64,000 nucleotides of DNA from Chloroflexota bacterium (GCA_016213105.1 JACRBN010000010.1:145681-209680), one strand, 5' to 3'. Shown: positions 50,777 through 58,971, counted from the first letter of the stretch. Made by a program: numbers and translations. The notes: generated by a model not told the origin, from the sequence alone.

Positions 50777-52129
50777 ATGAAAATTCCCAAAGTGTCGTAC
50801 CGCGATGTCACTCATGAGCCAGAGGCCGCCGCCCGGGCCGCCCGCGGCCCCGAGTTGCGCGAAGGTCTGCTGGCAAACGGATTCACGCCGGTGGGACTGG
50901 CAGAGTTTCGTCTGGCTGCCCTGGGGCCCAGACCAATGCCGCTGCCCACCCATCCCGACCTCGCACGGCTGGACGAGGTGGCGGAAAACGGGGAAGTCGA
51001 CGAAGTCCTGGTCAGCCCGGACCAATTGGCTTTCGCCGCCGTTGAAAATGCCTTCGATGGCCCCGTGGTCAGCATTCGCACGCTCATGGATAGCGGCCGC
51101 GTCGTCGAAACGACCATGAAACCCACCCGTCCGCCGCAGACCTTCAGCCCACCGGGAAAAGCCCCCGATGGGCAGGATGCGCTGGCAAATTTGCCCATGA
51201 CCGCCACCCTCAAATTGATGGAATTCGGGATGGGAAAACTCCCCTTGTGGCCGCGCGGCGATACCCCCCAGGCTGGATATCACGTCGAGTTGGTCGACAC
51301 GCGAGACGTGAGGGCACTGTGGCTGCGGCATCGACAGCGCCTTCAGGCGATCCGCCAATCCGACCCGTCCGCCATCCGCCCCCATACCCTGCTGCCGCTG
51401 TATATGTCCTTCAACTGCCGCACCACGGAGATCATCGGATATCAGGCGAAATGGGGAAACCGTATCAGCAACCTGCTGCTCGTGCCGTTCCTGCTGGCAA
51501 TTCCACTCTCACTGCTGCTGACCAGACAATTCCCCGACAATATTGGGACCTCGCCGTTCGGGGAGTGGTTTTTCCTGGCTCCCCTGCTGCTGATGCTTGT
51601 AGTGGCGATCTCGACCATGCTCCTGATGGGGATTGCCAGGACTCACATCGTCCCCCGCCTGCCCGGGCCCGGGCTGCGGCCTGCATCCGAATTGTTGGCC
51701 GAGGCACATTCGCGCCTGACGACTGCTCCGCCGGAGCCATCCCCGACTCTGACGAACGCGGCCGCCCGCCTGTCCCGCCCGCCAGGGTGGCTCTTCCAAA
51801 ATAAAACCCTGATCGACAGGATCATCACAGGTCTGTTCATGGGTGTCATCCTTGGCAATAAGCACGCCTGGGTCGCCGACGGGCTGAGTCTGCAAGACAT
51901 CCTCCTGCTCGCGGGCTGGGGCGCCTTCCTTGGAGCCATCACCAGCGCGTGGATGATATCGGGGACCAGCCTGAAGAACAAGGCGGTCTGCGGCGCGCTG
52001 GGCGGGTTGTGCATCAACCTCATCCTGGTCTTCCTGCCTCTCGAAGGAGCGGCCCGATATTTTATCTCCGGTATCATCGGAGCCCTCACCTGGGCAGGCA
52101 TCGGGTGGATCTTCCGCTGGCTGAAATGA
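50777..52129 (+). CDS. Hypothetical membrane protein with large N-terminal cytoplasmic domain
   Basis: Protein of 450 residues that I do not recognise. AAGGAGTAAGGAG precedes the start. Residues 1-225 are soluble (VSYRDVTHEPEAAARAARGPEL, VDTRDVRALWLRHRQRLQAI). Two hydrophobic helices lie near 232-250 and 262-285, a cytoplasmic stretch with a Pro-rich part follows to about 345, and three more helices end the protein (about 348-368, 375-395, 400-445), the last block being small-residue rich. A transport or signalling role cannot be assigned. Confidence 0.65.
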   Translation: MKIPKVSYRDVTHEPEAAARAARGPELREGLLANGFTPVGLAEFRLAALGPRPMPLPTHPDLARLDEVAENGEVDEVLVSPDQLAFAAVENAFDGPVVSIRTLMDSGRVVETTMKPTRPPQTFSPPGKAPDGQDALANLPMTATLKLMEFGMGKLPLWPRGDTPQAGYHVELVDTRDVRALWLRHRQRLQAIRQSDPSAIRPHTLLPLYMSFNCRTTEIIGYQAKWGNRISNLLLVPFLLAIPLSLLLTRQFPDNIGTSPFGEWFFLAPLLLMLVVAISTMLLMGIARTHIVPRLPGPGLRPASELLAEAHSRLTTAPPEPSPTLTNAAARLSRPPGWLFQNKTLIDRIITGLFMGVILGNKHAWVADGLSLQDILLLAGWGAFLGAITSAWMISGTSLKNKAVCGALGGLCINLILVFLPLEGAARYFISGIIGALTWAGIGWIFRWLK

Positions 52130-52237
52130 TCTGATTTTTCCAGCGTACATTTTGGAAATGGGACGCGGTCCGCTCCCCCGCCCTGCGCCTCCCCCAACCC
52201 GCCTGGACTTTGAGCTGCACCCGCCTGCGTCGAATTC

Positions 52238-52408
52238 AGCAGGCTCAAGGCCCAACTGACCGAGGTGCGCCTGCGCATCTGGGACAAACTCAAACGCCTC
52301 AAAGTGGGCGTCCGCGGCATCTACGGCGACGACTCACCCGAATACAAACTGATCGGCGGCACTCGCAAGAGCGAGAGAAAACCGTACACCCGCAGAAAGA
52401 AGGCATAA
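52238..52408 (+). pseudogene. Fragment of a conserved hypothetical protein C-terminus
   Basis: The frame beginning SRLKAQLTEVRLRIWDKL and ending with GIYGDDSPEYKLIGGTRKSE then RKPYTRRKKA looks like the conserved C-terminal end of a helical protein family that I recall from Anaerolineae-type genomes. No upstream part or start codon is present, so this is a degraded remnant lying just before the cassette-like region. Confidence 0.45.
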
Positions 52409-52769
52409 GACTAGGAATTTTTGAAAAACTGTTGTATAGTTGAGGCAGTTCGGGAAACAACTTTAGGTGGCTGGGTTTGGTCGAATCTTACTGGCGCACG
52501 AGAGAAGAATATCTGAATTTAATTCGGCCACACAGGGTATTCGTTTCTGAGTACCTATCTAGGCGAAACGATATCTGAAACATTTTTGGCTGGTTTCGAG
52601 GTATCTGGATGTAGTTGCCCGCTGTCGTGAGGTTACTATATGTGATAAACTGTTTTTTGTTGTACTACATATAAATTCCATTCTATCTAATAATAGTTAG
52701 GTACTTCGCACCGCAATATTATTTTAAAGACACTAGTGATTGAAAAATTACAACAAGGAGAATGTAAGA
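52409..52769. other. AT-rich leader ahead of the cassette array
   Basis: No gene. Composition changes here from GC-rich to AT-rich. ACTTTAGGTGGC near 52459 and GTTAGGT at 52696-52702 resemble the GTTRRRY core of integron recombination sites. No integrase gene is visible. AAGGAG at 52755-52760 serves the first gene. Confidence 0.5.
52696..52702 (+). other. Candidate first recombination core (GTTAGGT)
   Basis: GTTAGGT fits GTTRRRY and lies 67 bases before the first cassette gene, at the AT-rich boundary. It could be the crossover of an attI or of a lost attC. Short, so the identification depends on the wider array. Confidence 0.35.
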
Positions 52770-53579
52770 ATGGGAAATCAACATTGGCTAGATAAAGTCT
52801 TAGAAAAATTTCAACCTGAACTTGATAATACGAAGTTCAATAAATTCTCTGACTTTCTTCGTAGCGAATACGAAAAAGAAATAGCTATAATACCTACCAT
52901 TGCCATAATTGGGGCATCGGGGGTAGGTAAAACATCAACTTTAAATTCTCTTTTTGGTACAAATTTGCGAGTTAGTCATACTACAGCAGGTACTAAGCAA
53001 CCATCAAAAATTGAAATCATGGAAAAAGGGAAGCGTGTGACAGGCACGAAAGGGGATTTAATTTTATATGACATGCCTGGCGTTGATGAAGATATTGACA
53101 TTGATGATGAATATATAGAAATATACAGACAAATTATTTCTCACTGTGACGTGGCTGTATGGATAGTTTCGGCAACAGATCGTCGAATGAAACATGATCA
53201 AGTATTTATTCGAGATGTAGTTACCGCTGCGAATTCAGATTTGGCATCTCGTTTAGTTATTGGGGTCAATAAAGTAGATACAATATTTCCACAAAATTGG
53301 GATTGTCAACTAAATATCCCTTCACTCGAACAAAAGAGAAATCTTGATGAAATTCTTGAGAACGTCAGAATAAAATTAACAAAGGTTATTCCTGGGTTAA
53401 CAAGAAATCGTGTTGTGGCTTATTCAGCAAGGCAAAGATACCATTTACAGGAACTCTTTGGCGGAATGCTAAAGGCATGCCATCCAAATAGAGCTTGGCT
53501 GCTACATAGCAGAGGAGATGTTGCTGATTACTTGGAGTTAGTTGCGCCGGAAATTCGTTATCAGTACATGAAGGGGTAA
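52770..53579 (+). CDS. GTPase of the Era/dynamin-like P-loop class
   Basis: Soluble GTPase of 269 residues. The 52770 ATG follows AAGGAG with nine-base spacing and is preferred over a TTG at 52740. G1 is GASGVGKTS near 47-55, the G2 threonine is in RVSHTTAGT, G3 is DMPGVDED near 101-108 and G4 is NKVDT near 167-171, with SA near 217 as G5. The C-terminal 50 residues are a short helical extension. It heads three closely packed genes (four-base gap, then a 17-base overlap) whose other members are a small acidic protein and a membrane protein. A role in phage defence or membrane stress is conceivable but not shown. Confidence 0.8.
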   Translation: MGNQHWLDKVLEKFQPELDNTKFNKFSDFLRSEYEKEIAIIPTIAIIGASGVGKTSTLNSLFGTNLRVSHTTAGTKQPSKIEIMEKGKRVTGTKGDLILYDMPGVDEDIDIDDEYIEIYRQIISHCDVAVWIVSATDRRMKHDQVFIRDVVTAANSDLASRLVIGVNKVDTIFPQNWDCQLNIPSLEQKRNLDEILENVRIKLTKVIPGLTRNRVVAYSARQRYHLQELFGGMLKACHPNRAWLLHSRGDVADYLELVAPEIRYQYMKG

Positions 53580-53583
53580 TAAT

Positions 53584-53838
53584 ATGAATGACAATTCACT
53601 CCCTGACCCATTAACTCCCAGCCTATTAACGCCCGAGCAATTGAATCAACTTTCAGATGAAATATCTCAGAATTCGATCCAAATAACAATCAACCAAGAA
53701 ATTGCCGCTCAATCCGCCGATTTATGGGTTGAGCAAAAAGCGAACCTGTTTATACAAACTTTAACCAAAGTTGACGAGAGTTTTGACCTAGTGATAGTTT
53801 CAATACTTGGGAGTATCACTAATGACCTCAAACGATAA
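53584..53838 (+). CDS. Small acidic protein of the GTPase module
   Basis: An 84-residue soluble protein, Gln/Asp/Glu-rich, starting four bases after the GTPase stop. It reads LPDPLTPSLLTPEQLNQLSD, then amphipathic helices with IQITINQEIAAQSADLWVEQ and a C-terminal LVIVSILGSITNDL. No family recognised. The overlap with the next gene (17 bases) indicates coupled translation, so it may link the GTPase to the membrane protein. Confidence 0.55.
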   Translation: MNDNSLPDPLTPSLLTPEQLNQLSDEISQNSIQITINQEIAAQSADLWVEQKANLFIQTLTKVDESFDLVIVSILGSITNDLKR

Positions 53839-54265
53839 AGGCAGTAAGGAAAGACTTGATGCACGATTGGTGGTTTATGGCGAATTAGTTTTCGTAGCTT
53901 TACCATTCATAATTATGTTCTTACTACAAATACAAAAAAATTCATTCGGGGTAATTTGGAAAAATCCTGACTGGTCAATCGCCGCTACTATATTATCTGG
54001 ACAGACCTTAATTCGTTTTGGGTCAGGTTTAACAAAATATCAAGGGAAAAAGAACTGGCAAAAGGCAAACCTATGGCAAGCACTAATTTTTTCCTTTGCA
54101 TTAGTCTGCTTTAGCAATTTTCTTGTTATGCAATTAGTTTCAGATCCAAATGTATTCTTTGTTTTCACGCAAATTCCTCTCTTTGTACTTTCTGCATGTA
54201 TGTTTGTAGTATTCGGTAGTATCGGGCAAATTTTACTAGATCGGCCTAAAAGAAATCGTGCCTAA
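53822..54265 (+). CDS. Three- to four-helix membrane protein of the GTPase module
   Basis: A 147-residue protein with hydrophobic helices near 20-40, 50-65, 80-103 and 108-130. The ATG at 53822 is preferred over a TTG at 53807 because GGGAG lies ten bases upstream. No charged catalytic motif is visible. Its stop codon is six bases from the RYYYAAC box of the next recombination-like site, as expected for the last gene of a cassette. It is probably the membrane partner of the GTPase. Confidence 0.6.
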   Translation: MTSNDKGSKERLDARLVVYGELVFVALPFIIMFLLQIQKNSFGVIWKNPDWSIAATILSGQTLIRFGSGLTKYQGKKNWQKANLWQALIFSFALVCFSNFLVMQLVSDPNVFFVFTQIPLFVLSACMFVVFGSIGQILLDRPKRNRA

Positions 54266-54574
54266 CGCCGCATGCGCCGGACAAATGCAGGCGTTCCGCC
54301 GCATTTTCAGGGAAGCGATCCCAAACGGCGGATTCGGCATCTGGTGGCCTTGACCGCCAAATCCCGCCCTTGCCGGTAACGCCAGCCGTTGAAACTGTCG
54401 AAAAAGTCACTTTTCAAAAATAATTTTTGAAAATCTGGAGAGGAACGCTGAAAAGCAGCTGGTTTTTGGTGTTCCGCACAACATTTTGGCAATATTTTGG
54501 CTGTTTTTTAGCCTGTTGTGGGAGTTTTTTTGAACATTTTTCGAACCAGGAGTTTTTCGACAGTCTCGTTAGGT
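54260..54574 (+). repeat. attC-like recombination site 1, interrupted by a MITE
   Basis: It starts with GCCTAAC (54260-54266) and ends with GTTAGGT (54568-54574). The left half continues GCCGCATGCGCCGGACAA, and the right half before the GTT holds TTGCCGG, the inverse of CCGGCAA: L-type arms that pair except for one extra A on the left. The 177-base insertion at 54391-54567 splits the GTT. Without it the site would be about 135 bases. A sister site is at 63295-63427. Confidence 0.68.
54391..54567 (+). mobile_element. 177-bp MITE-like element inserted in attC site 1
   Basis: Inverted ends read GAAACTGTCGAAAAA on the left and, on the opposite strand, GAGACTGTCGAAAAA on the right. GTT flanks both sides (54388-54390 and 54568-54570), consistent with a three-base target duplication. 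No coding frame inside. The right end resembles the GAGACTGTATGAAAAG start of the IS5-like element at 63864, which may supply the transposase. Confidence 0.75.
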
Positions 54575-54605
54575 GGTTGTCTTGCAGAATTTACTAAAGG
54601 TATAA

Positions 54606-55343
54606 ATGGAACTGACAAAATCTCAACTTATTGATTTGCTCAATCGTCCTAAACCCCTTTGGCTTAATGGTCTTGACTTAAGCGAAGGTAAATTAAGTGG
54701 CGCAAATTTTCAAGGAGCGAATCTTGAAAACACCAATTTTACGAAAACAGACTTGTCTGATGTTATTATGTCAGGAGCCAAACTAGCAGAAGTCAATCTC
54801 GAAAATGCTATTTTACTTGGCGCAGATTTAGAAAATGCAGATTTAACAGGAGCGCAATTAAATGGGGCGTTTTTATTTGGCACAAATTTCAGCGGAGCAA
54901 ATTTAGCACAGGTTGATTTACGCAAAGCCAATCTTGACAGAAGCGCTATTTTTTCGTATGCCAAACTTTCTAACGCAAATCTTTCAGGAATGGATTTAGA
55001 AAGATTTGTTTTCTGTTCCACTGACTTTTCATATGCTAATCTAAGTAAAACGATACTTGCAAAAGCAGTATTAATTCAAGCAGAATGTGAAAGTGCCAAC
55101 CTTGAAGAAGCAGTATTATTACAAGCGATACTTACTGACGCAGATTTTAGAAATGCAAACCTAAAATCAGCCAATTTTGTAGGAGCGTGCTTAATAAGAA
55201 CTAATTTTTCAAACGCAGACCTTCGCGGGGCTGATTTCAGATATTCATTTATGTATGAAACAAATTTTGATAATGCAATTTTGGACAATGCCCAAATGCC
55301 TGACCCGACACAATCGCCCATGCCACCTGTGACAAATTTCTAA
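54606..55343 (+). CDS. Pentapeptide-repeat protein
   Basis: A 245-residue protein made almost entirely of A(D/N)Lxx pentapeptides (for example LSGANFQGANLENTNFTKTD near 32-51 and LSNADLRGADFRYSFM near the end), which fold into a right-handed quadrilateral beta-helix. There is no signal peptide; only the first 25 residues are non-repetitive. Known members of such length include DNA-gyrase protectors of the Qnr/MfpA type and scaffold proteins. The exact role is not readable. It shares an apparent cassette with the next pentapeptide gene ten bases downstream. Confidence 0.85.
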   Translation: MELTKSQLIDLLNRPKPLWLNGLDLSEGKLSGANFQGANLENTNFTKTDLSDVIMSGAKLAEVNLENAILLGADLENADLTGAQLNGAFLFGTNFSGANLAQVDLRKANLDRSAIFSYAKLSNANLSGMDLERFVFCSTDFSYANLSKTILAKAVLIQAECESANLEEAVLLQAILTDADFRNANLKSANFVGACLIRTNFSNADLRGADFRYSFMYETNFDNAILDNAQMPDPTQSPMPPVTNF

Positions 55344-55353
55344 TACGCCAACC

Positions 55354-55875
55354 ATGAAACTAACAAACACAGAAATTGCCAATCTAAAAAACAATGTCAA
55401 TCCCGTAAATTTTTCAGGACGTTCATTAACCTGTGCAGATTTTCATGGAATCAATCTTTCAAAATCTGACCTAAAAAAATGCGTGCTGATAAAAGCGGAT
55501 TTCACAGAAGCAAATCTCGATAATGCTATTCTTGATTTTGCAGACCTCCGTATATCATTTTTTATAAACGCATCGCTTGCAAATACTAGTTTAATAAATG
55601 CAGACTTAAGACATGCTGTTTTAACAGGTGCAAATTTAGTGCATTCTCACTTGAAAAACGCAAATATTATAGGAGCCGATTTCTCATTTGCAAAATTAAG
55701 AGATGTCGATTTTTCTGGGGCTATGCTAGTAGGGGCAAATCTTACTGGTGTTGATTTAACAGGAGCCAACTTAAAAGGGGCGAATCTTGATGGCGCAAAA
55801 CTGGCAATGTCAACTTTGCCTGACGGAACAAAGTATATATCATCTGTAAACATGAAAAGGTTTACTCAGATTTAG
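55354..55875 (+). CDS. Pentapeptide-repeat protein
   Basis: A second, shorter pentapeptide protein of 173 residues. Repeats such as KADFTEANLDNAILDFADLR and the regular run LTGVDLTGANLKGANLDGAK near 130-155 form one beta-helix; the N-terminal KLTNTEIANLKNNVNPVNF is the cap. It follows the first gene directly and is in turn followed six bases later by the GTTTAAC box of the next attC-like site. The two may be duplicates or a heteromeric pair. Confidence 0.85.
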   Translation: MKLTNTEIANLKNNVNPVNFSGRSLTCADFHGINLSKSDLKKCVLIKADFTEANLDNAILDFADLRISFFINASLANTSLINADLRHAVLTGANLVHSHLKNANIIGADFSFAKLRDVDFSGAMLVGANLTGVDLTGANLKGANLDGAKLAMSTLPDGTKYISSVNMKRFTQI

Positions 55876-55880
55876 TTGTC

Positions 55881-55990
55881 GTTTAACATAGAGCCACCTA
55901 CCGATAAATCGCAGCGTCAAGGGTAGGACGATCCTACTCCCAAGCAGAGTCCATGCCCACACGCAGGTCAATGTCAAGCCATTGGGCCGT
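55881..55990 (+). repeat. attC-like site 2
   Basis: It starts GTTTAAC (55881-55887) and ends CAAGCCATTGGGC (R'-like ATTGGGC at 55981-55987, one base from GTTGGGC). The inner sequence CACCTACCGATAAATCGCAGC with GAGTCCATGCCCAC belongs to the second inter-cassette repeat type also found at 58037 and 59740. Confidence 0.6.
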
Positions 55991-56021
55991 TTCTTGCAAA
56001 TTGAATCCACCAGGAATACAC

Positions 56022-56867
56022 ATGAAAACATCTATAAAAAATCTCGACATAATTCAACTGGTAGGATTTGTAATTTCCGCCGCTGTATCCTTTGGTCTTT
56101 ATCTTTCTGGTCAAGATACATTATCTAGCGTCATTCTCGGGTTTGTGCTGGCAACACTCACTCAAATGTTTGATGTGCAAAAACGATTTGCAGATTCGGA
56201 AGAACGCTTACTTCATGCCACTACACTCAGTAAAACCTTGTTTGAAGATGAGTGGCTTCTTCAACATGTAAATCAAATTGTGACTGATTATCAAACCGTG
56301 AAAAATGGCTGGTTTGGCTTATTTCAGCGAAGAGCAAATGACGCAATCGTAGAGAGCCGAGATTTAATTCACTCTTTGGCTGAAGGACGTATGACTACTT
56401 ATCTTCGAAGCCCATATTCCTTTGGCGCTGAAGAAATAGACAAAGTGAAAAAATCTTACAAGCACGTCGCAGTATTAGGAGATATTGGATATTGGCGAAG
56501 TGTTTATGCTGCAAAGTCATTAAACGCCAATAAGAACGCCGTCCAACGCGGGGTTGCAGTTACCCGAATATTCATCCAAAAAGTTAATACGCTCCGCGCA
56601 ATGATAGATATTCTTTCCAAACACCGTGAAGCAGGTATTCAAGTATACATAGCCATTCCCGATGAAATACCGAAAGAATTACAAGAAGATTACATCATTG
56701 CAGATGATATAGCCTGCGCTCAAATAGAAGCATCGAGTGATGGGCACTACAAACAACAACGAATTTCTATTGAGCCAATTGAAGTCAATCGGCTTGTCAG
56801 GAATTTTGAAATCCTTATTCAACATTCACGTAAATTGGAAGATTTCATTTCTGAAACAACTAACTAA
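56022..56867 (+). CDS. Hypothetical protein with two N-terminal membrane helices
   Basis: A 281-residue protein with helices near 9-27 and 31-50, then a soluble cytoplasmic part. The start at 56022 is preferred because the longer frame begins inside the attC-like repeat. Distinctive segments are DVQKRFADSEERLLHATTLSK, then YKHVAVLGDIGYWRSVYAAK near 145 and GIQVYIAIPDEIPKEL near 205. The strand-rich C-terminal half is reminiscent of domains in bacterial effector proteins, but I do not recognise a family. Alone in its cassette. Confidence 0.6.
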   Translation: MKTSIKNLDIIQLVGFVISAAVSFGLYLSGQDTLSSVILGFVLATLTQMFDVQKRFADSEERLLHATTLSKTLFEDEWLLQHVNQIVTDYQTVKNGWFGLFQRRANDAIVESRDLIHSLAEGRMTTYLRSPYSFGAEEIDKVKKSYKHVAVLGDIGYWRSVYAAKSLNANKNAVQRGVAVTRIFIQKVNTLRAMIDILSKHREAGIQVYIAIPDEIPKELQEDYIIADDIACAQIEASSDGHYKQQRISIEPIEVNRLVRNFEILIQHSRKLEDFISETTN

Positions 56868-56879
56868 AAGAAAAAAACG

Positions 56880-57055
56880 GGCTAACAAAGCATGGTGTGT
56901 CCTGATAAATCACCGTCTGCTCGCTGGTCGCAAAGCGAGTCCATTTCTGGTAAGGGTCAGGCCGCCAGATAGCAGGCTGGCTTAAGTTTTTTTTCAGCTC
57001 CCAAGCAGAATCCACGCCCGCCTGCACGCGGGTCAATGTCAAGTTGTTGGGGGGC
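56880..57055 (+). repeat. attC-like site 3
   Basis: It starts GGCTAACAAAGC (GGCTAAC 56880-56886) and ends GTCAATGTCAAGTTGTTGGGGGGC (GTTGGGG 57046-57052). Only its 3' half (from AAGCAGAATCCACGCCCGCC) matches the second repeat type; the 5' half is unique, so it may be a recombinant site. Confidence 0.55.
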
Positions 57056-57092
57056 TCTCAACTGCAATTTTGGTTGAGCAAAACAAAACATT

Positions 57093-58022
57093 ATGAGCGC
57101 GACAAAACAGGTAATTCTACAGAAATACGGGGTGTCATCGAATGATTTGATTCGGAAGGGGATGGAAGCCGAAGTTTATGCCATAGGCACTGATGCTGTG
57201 CTAAAACTGTACATCGGCACAACTAATTTTGCGTATCTAAGCACCCTGCAAAGTTTTTACGTATCACTCAGCCAGTTTACTCTATCATATTCTTTTCCTT
57301 ATATCCAAACGGTTGCTACGGAAGGTGATATTTGTATCAGTATCGAACGACAGTTGTCCGGTACACGTATGTCTGCGATACTTCCCACGCTCACCAAAGA
57401 GCAAATGGATAGCATGATGCGAATTTATCTTGATGCCGCACTTGAATTGAGTACTATCCAAATCCCTTCAGATTTTGACCGATATAAACTTTTTGATGCT
57501 GAAGGCATTAGTCACCGAACAAAAGGTGACTGGCATCAGTTTCTTACTTGCTATCTAACCCAAAAACTTGGGCAAGTCACACACTATCTGAGCAAGGATG
57601 TGAAAAATTTTTCCCTGAAAGTACAGCGACTTTACGCAATCCTCACTCAACCCTACAGCGGCAATTACCATCTTATTCATGGAGATTTTTTTCCTGGTAA
57701 CATTCTCGTTGACAAGATGCAATGTGTAACTGCACTACTCGATTTTGGTTTGTTGACCATGTATGGCGATTTCCTATTTGACATTGCCACAGGCTGGGTC
57801 TTTTTTGATATGTATGATGAACTCAAGGCAAATTTACGCGAGCGTTATCTTTCCCTAGTACTCAAAACGCTAGGAAAGCACGTTCGCGGGAAGTTGTATC
57901 GCTATGTTCTTTTATACAGCGTAATATCTGCCAATACCTATTCACCAATTTGTGCCGATGGTCATTATCAGTGGTGTGTTGCGAATTTGAACAATCAGGA
58001 GTACTGGAATAATATTGAGTAG
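57093..58022 (+). CDS. APH/choline-kinase-like phosphotransferase
   Basis: Kinase-like protein of 309 residues in the aminoglycoside phosphotransferase fold. The ATP Lys is in AVLKLYIG near 35, the catalytic loop is HLIHGDFFPGNILVD near 193-207, and the metal-binding Asp is in ALLDFGLLTMYGDFLFD near 213-229. Length and motif spacing are standard. Substrates of such proteins range from aminoglycosides to small alcohols, so resistance is only a possibility. The gene is AT-rich and the sole member of its cassette, with no clear ribosome site. Confidence 0.82.
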   Translation: MSATKQVILQKYGVSSNDLIRKGMEAEVYAIGTDAVLKLYIGTTNFAYLSTLQSFYVSLSQFTLSYSFPYIQTVATEGDICISIERQLSGTRMSAILPTLTKEQMDSMMRIYLDAALELSTIQIPSDFDRYKLFDAEGISHRTKGDWHQFLTCYLTQKLGQVTHYLSKDVKNFSLKVQRLYAILTQPYSGNYHLIHGDFFPGNILVDKMQCVTALLDFGLLTMYGDFLFDIATGWVFFDMYDELKANLRERYLSLVLKTLGKHVRGKLYRYVLLYSVISANTYSPICADGHYQWCVANLNNQEYWNNIE

Positions 58023-58036
58023 ATTCCAAAGCAAAC

Positions 58037-58136
58037 CGCCGCCCACCGACAAATCGCACCGACAAGGGTGGGCCGACCCTGGTCACAGGCAGAGTCCACG
58101 CCCGCCCGCAAGTCAATGTCAAGCCGTTGGGTGGCT
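58037..58136 (+). repeat. attC-like site 4 (second repeat type)
   Basis: It starts GCCGCCCACCGACAAATCGC and ends CAATGTCAAGCCGTTGGGTGGC, with R'-like GTTGGGT at 58126-58132. The left end lacks AAC. Arms GGGTGGGC and GCCCGCCC are approximate inverses. Confidence 0.55.
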
Positions 58137-58154
58137 GGCAAAGGAGATACCAAA

Positions 58155-58844
58155 ATGAGGCATTCTAGCATCCCACTGGATTCGACATTCACTTCACAGG
58201 CCAGAAAACTTGGCATCGCCGCTGCGTGGCTGACCTTCATTGTGACCGAGGTATATGCGGTCGTGTCGGGGTTGGCGTACGTATCGCAAGGGGCGGCCGT
58301 GGAGAGCGGGCCATTCCTCTCAATTATGGCTCTCCTGGTCGTTATGATGGGGCCGTTCCTGGTGCTCTCGATGGTCGCAGTCCATGCATATGCGTCACCA
58401 AACCACAAACCGTACAGCCTCGCCGCCCTCGCTTTCATGATCGCCTGTGTAACCATCACATCCTGCATCAACTTCTTGTTGCTTTTGGTAAGCAACCAGC
58501 CTAATTTGTTTTCGGAGTCGTGGCGTGCGCTATTCCTTCCGTGCAAGTGGCCCGCCCCTGCATTCGTTCTGGACAACTTCGTCTGGGATTGGTTCTTCGG
58601 AATATCAATGCTGCTGGCGGCGCCGATCTTTGGCGGAAACACTCTCAAGGCGGCACTGCGCCTAGTGATGATCTTGAGTGGCGTCCTATGTCTCGCAGGA
58701 TTGGTCTGGCTTGCGGTCTCACCTGCGCAGGCCATCGTTATCGGCATCCTCGGTTGGGGGGCAGCAGGCCCCATTGTTTTCCTCCTGCTCGCGCATATAT
58801 TTACACGGGTTCAGGTTGAAACCAGGGAGACGCCCACGCCCTAA
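58155..58844 (+). CDS. Hypothetical multi-pass membrane protein
   Basis: A 229-residue protein with about six hydrophobic helices. The 58155 start follows AAGGAG. The longer frame from 58068 would include repeat DNA and is rejected. Sequence is rich in small and hydrophobic residues (LVVMMGPFLVLSMVAVHAY, WDWFFGISMLLAAPIFGG near 150) with no functional motif. The GC content is higher than for neighbouring cassettes. Its stop codon TAA is part of the CCCTAAC box at 58839-58845. Confidence 0.68.
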   Translation: MRHSSIPLDSTFTSQARKLGIAAAWLTFIVTEVYAVVSGLAYVSQGAAVESGPFLSIMALLVVMMGPFLVLSMVAVHAYASPNHKPYSLAALAFMIACVTITSCINFLLLLVSNQPNLFSESWRALFLPCKWPAPAFVLDNFVWDWFFGISMLLAAPIFGGNTLKAALRLVMILSGVLCLAGLVWLAVSPAQAIVIGILGWGAAGPIVFLLLAHIFTRVQVETRETPTP

Positions 58845-58971
58845 CAAGGCCTATGTGCCTCGTTTCAAGTAGCACGTTCTTTACAGCAGAGGCCGCCCAC
58901 CGATAAATCGCACCGCCAAGGGTGGACCAACCCTGGTCACAGGCAGAGTCCATATCCGCCCCGGCGCTAAC
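58839..58971 (+). repeat. attC-like site 5, with altered right end
   Basis: It starts CCCTAAC (58839-58845), which includes the stop codon of the gene. From 58892 it carries the second repeat type (GCCGCCCACCGATAAATCGC) as far as GTCCATATCC, but then changes to GGCGCTAACATG instead of CAAGCCGTTGGG. The right core is therefore missing or replaced. Confidence 0.5.

Noticed and set aside
52210..52443. Open frame of 77 codons before the cassette region
   Set aside because: Another frame of the same DNA (52238-52408) gives the recognisable GIYGDDS...GGTRKSERK fragment, so this frame is a shadow.
54606..55875. Short-period DNA repetition that could look like a CRISPR or tandem array
   Set aside because: The periodicity is about 15 bases and reflects translated pentapeptide repeats in a clear reading frame; there are no identical repeats with unique spacers.
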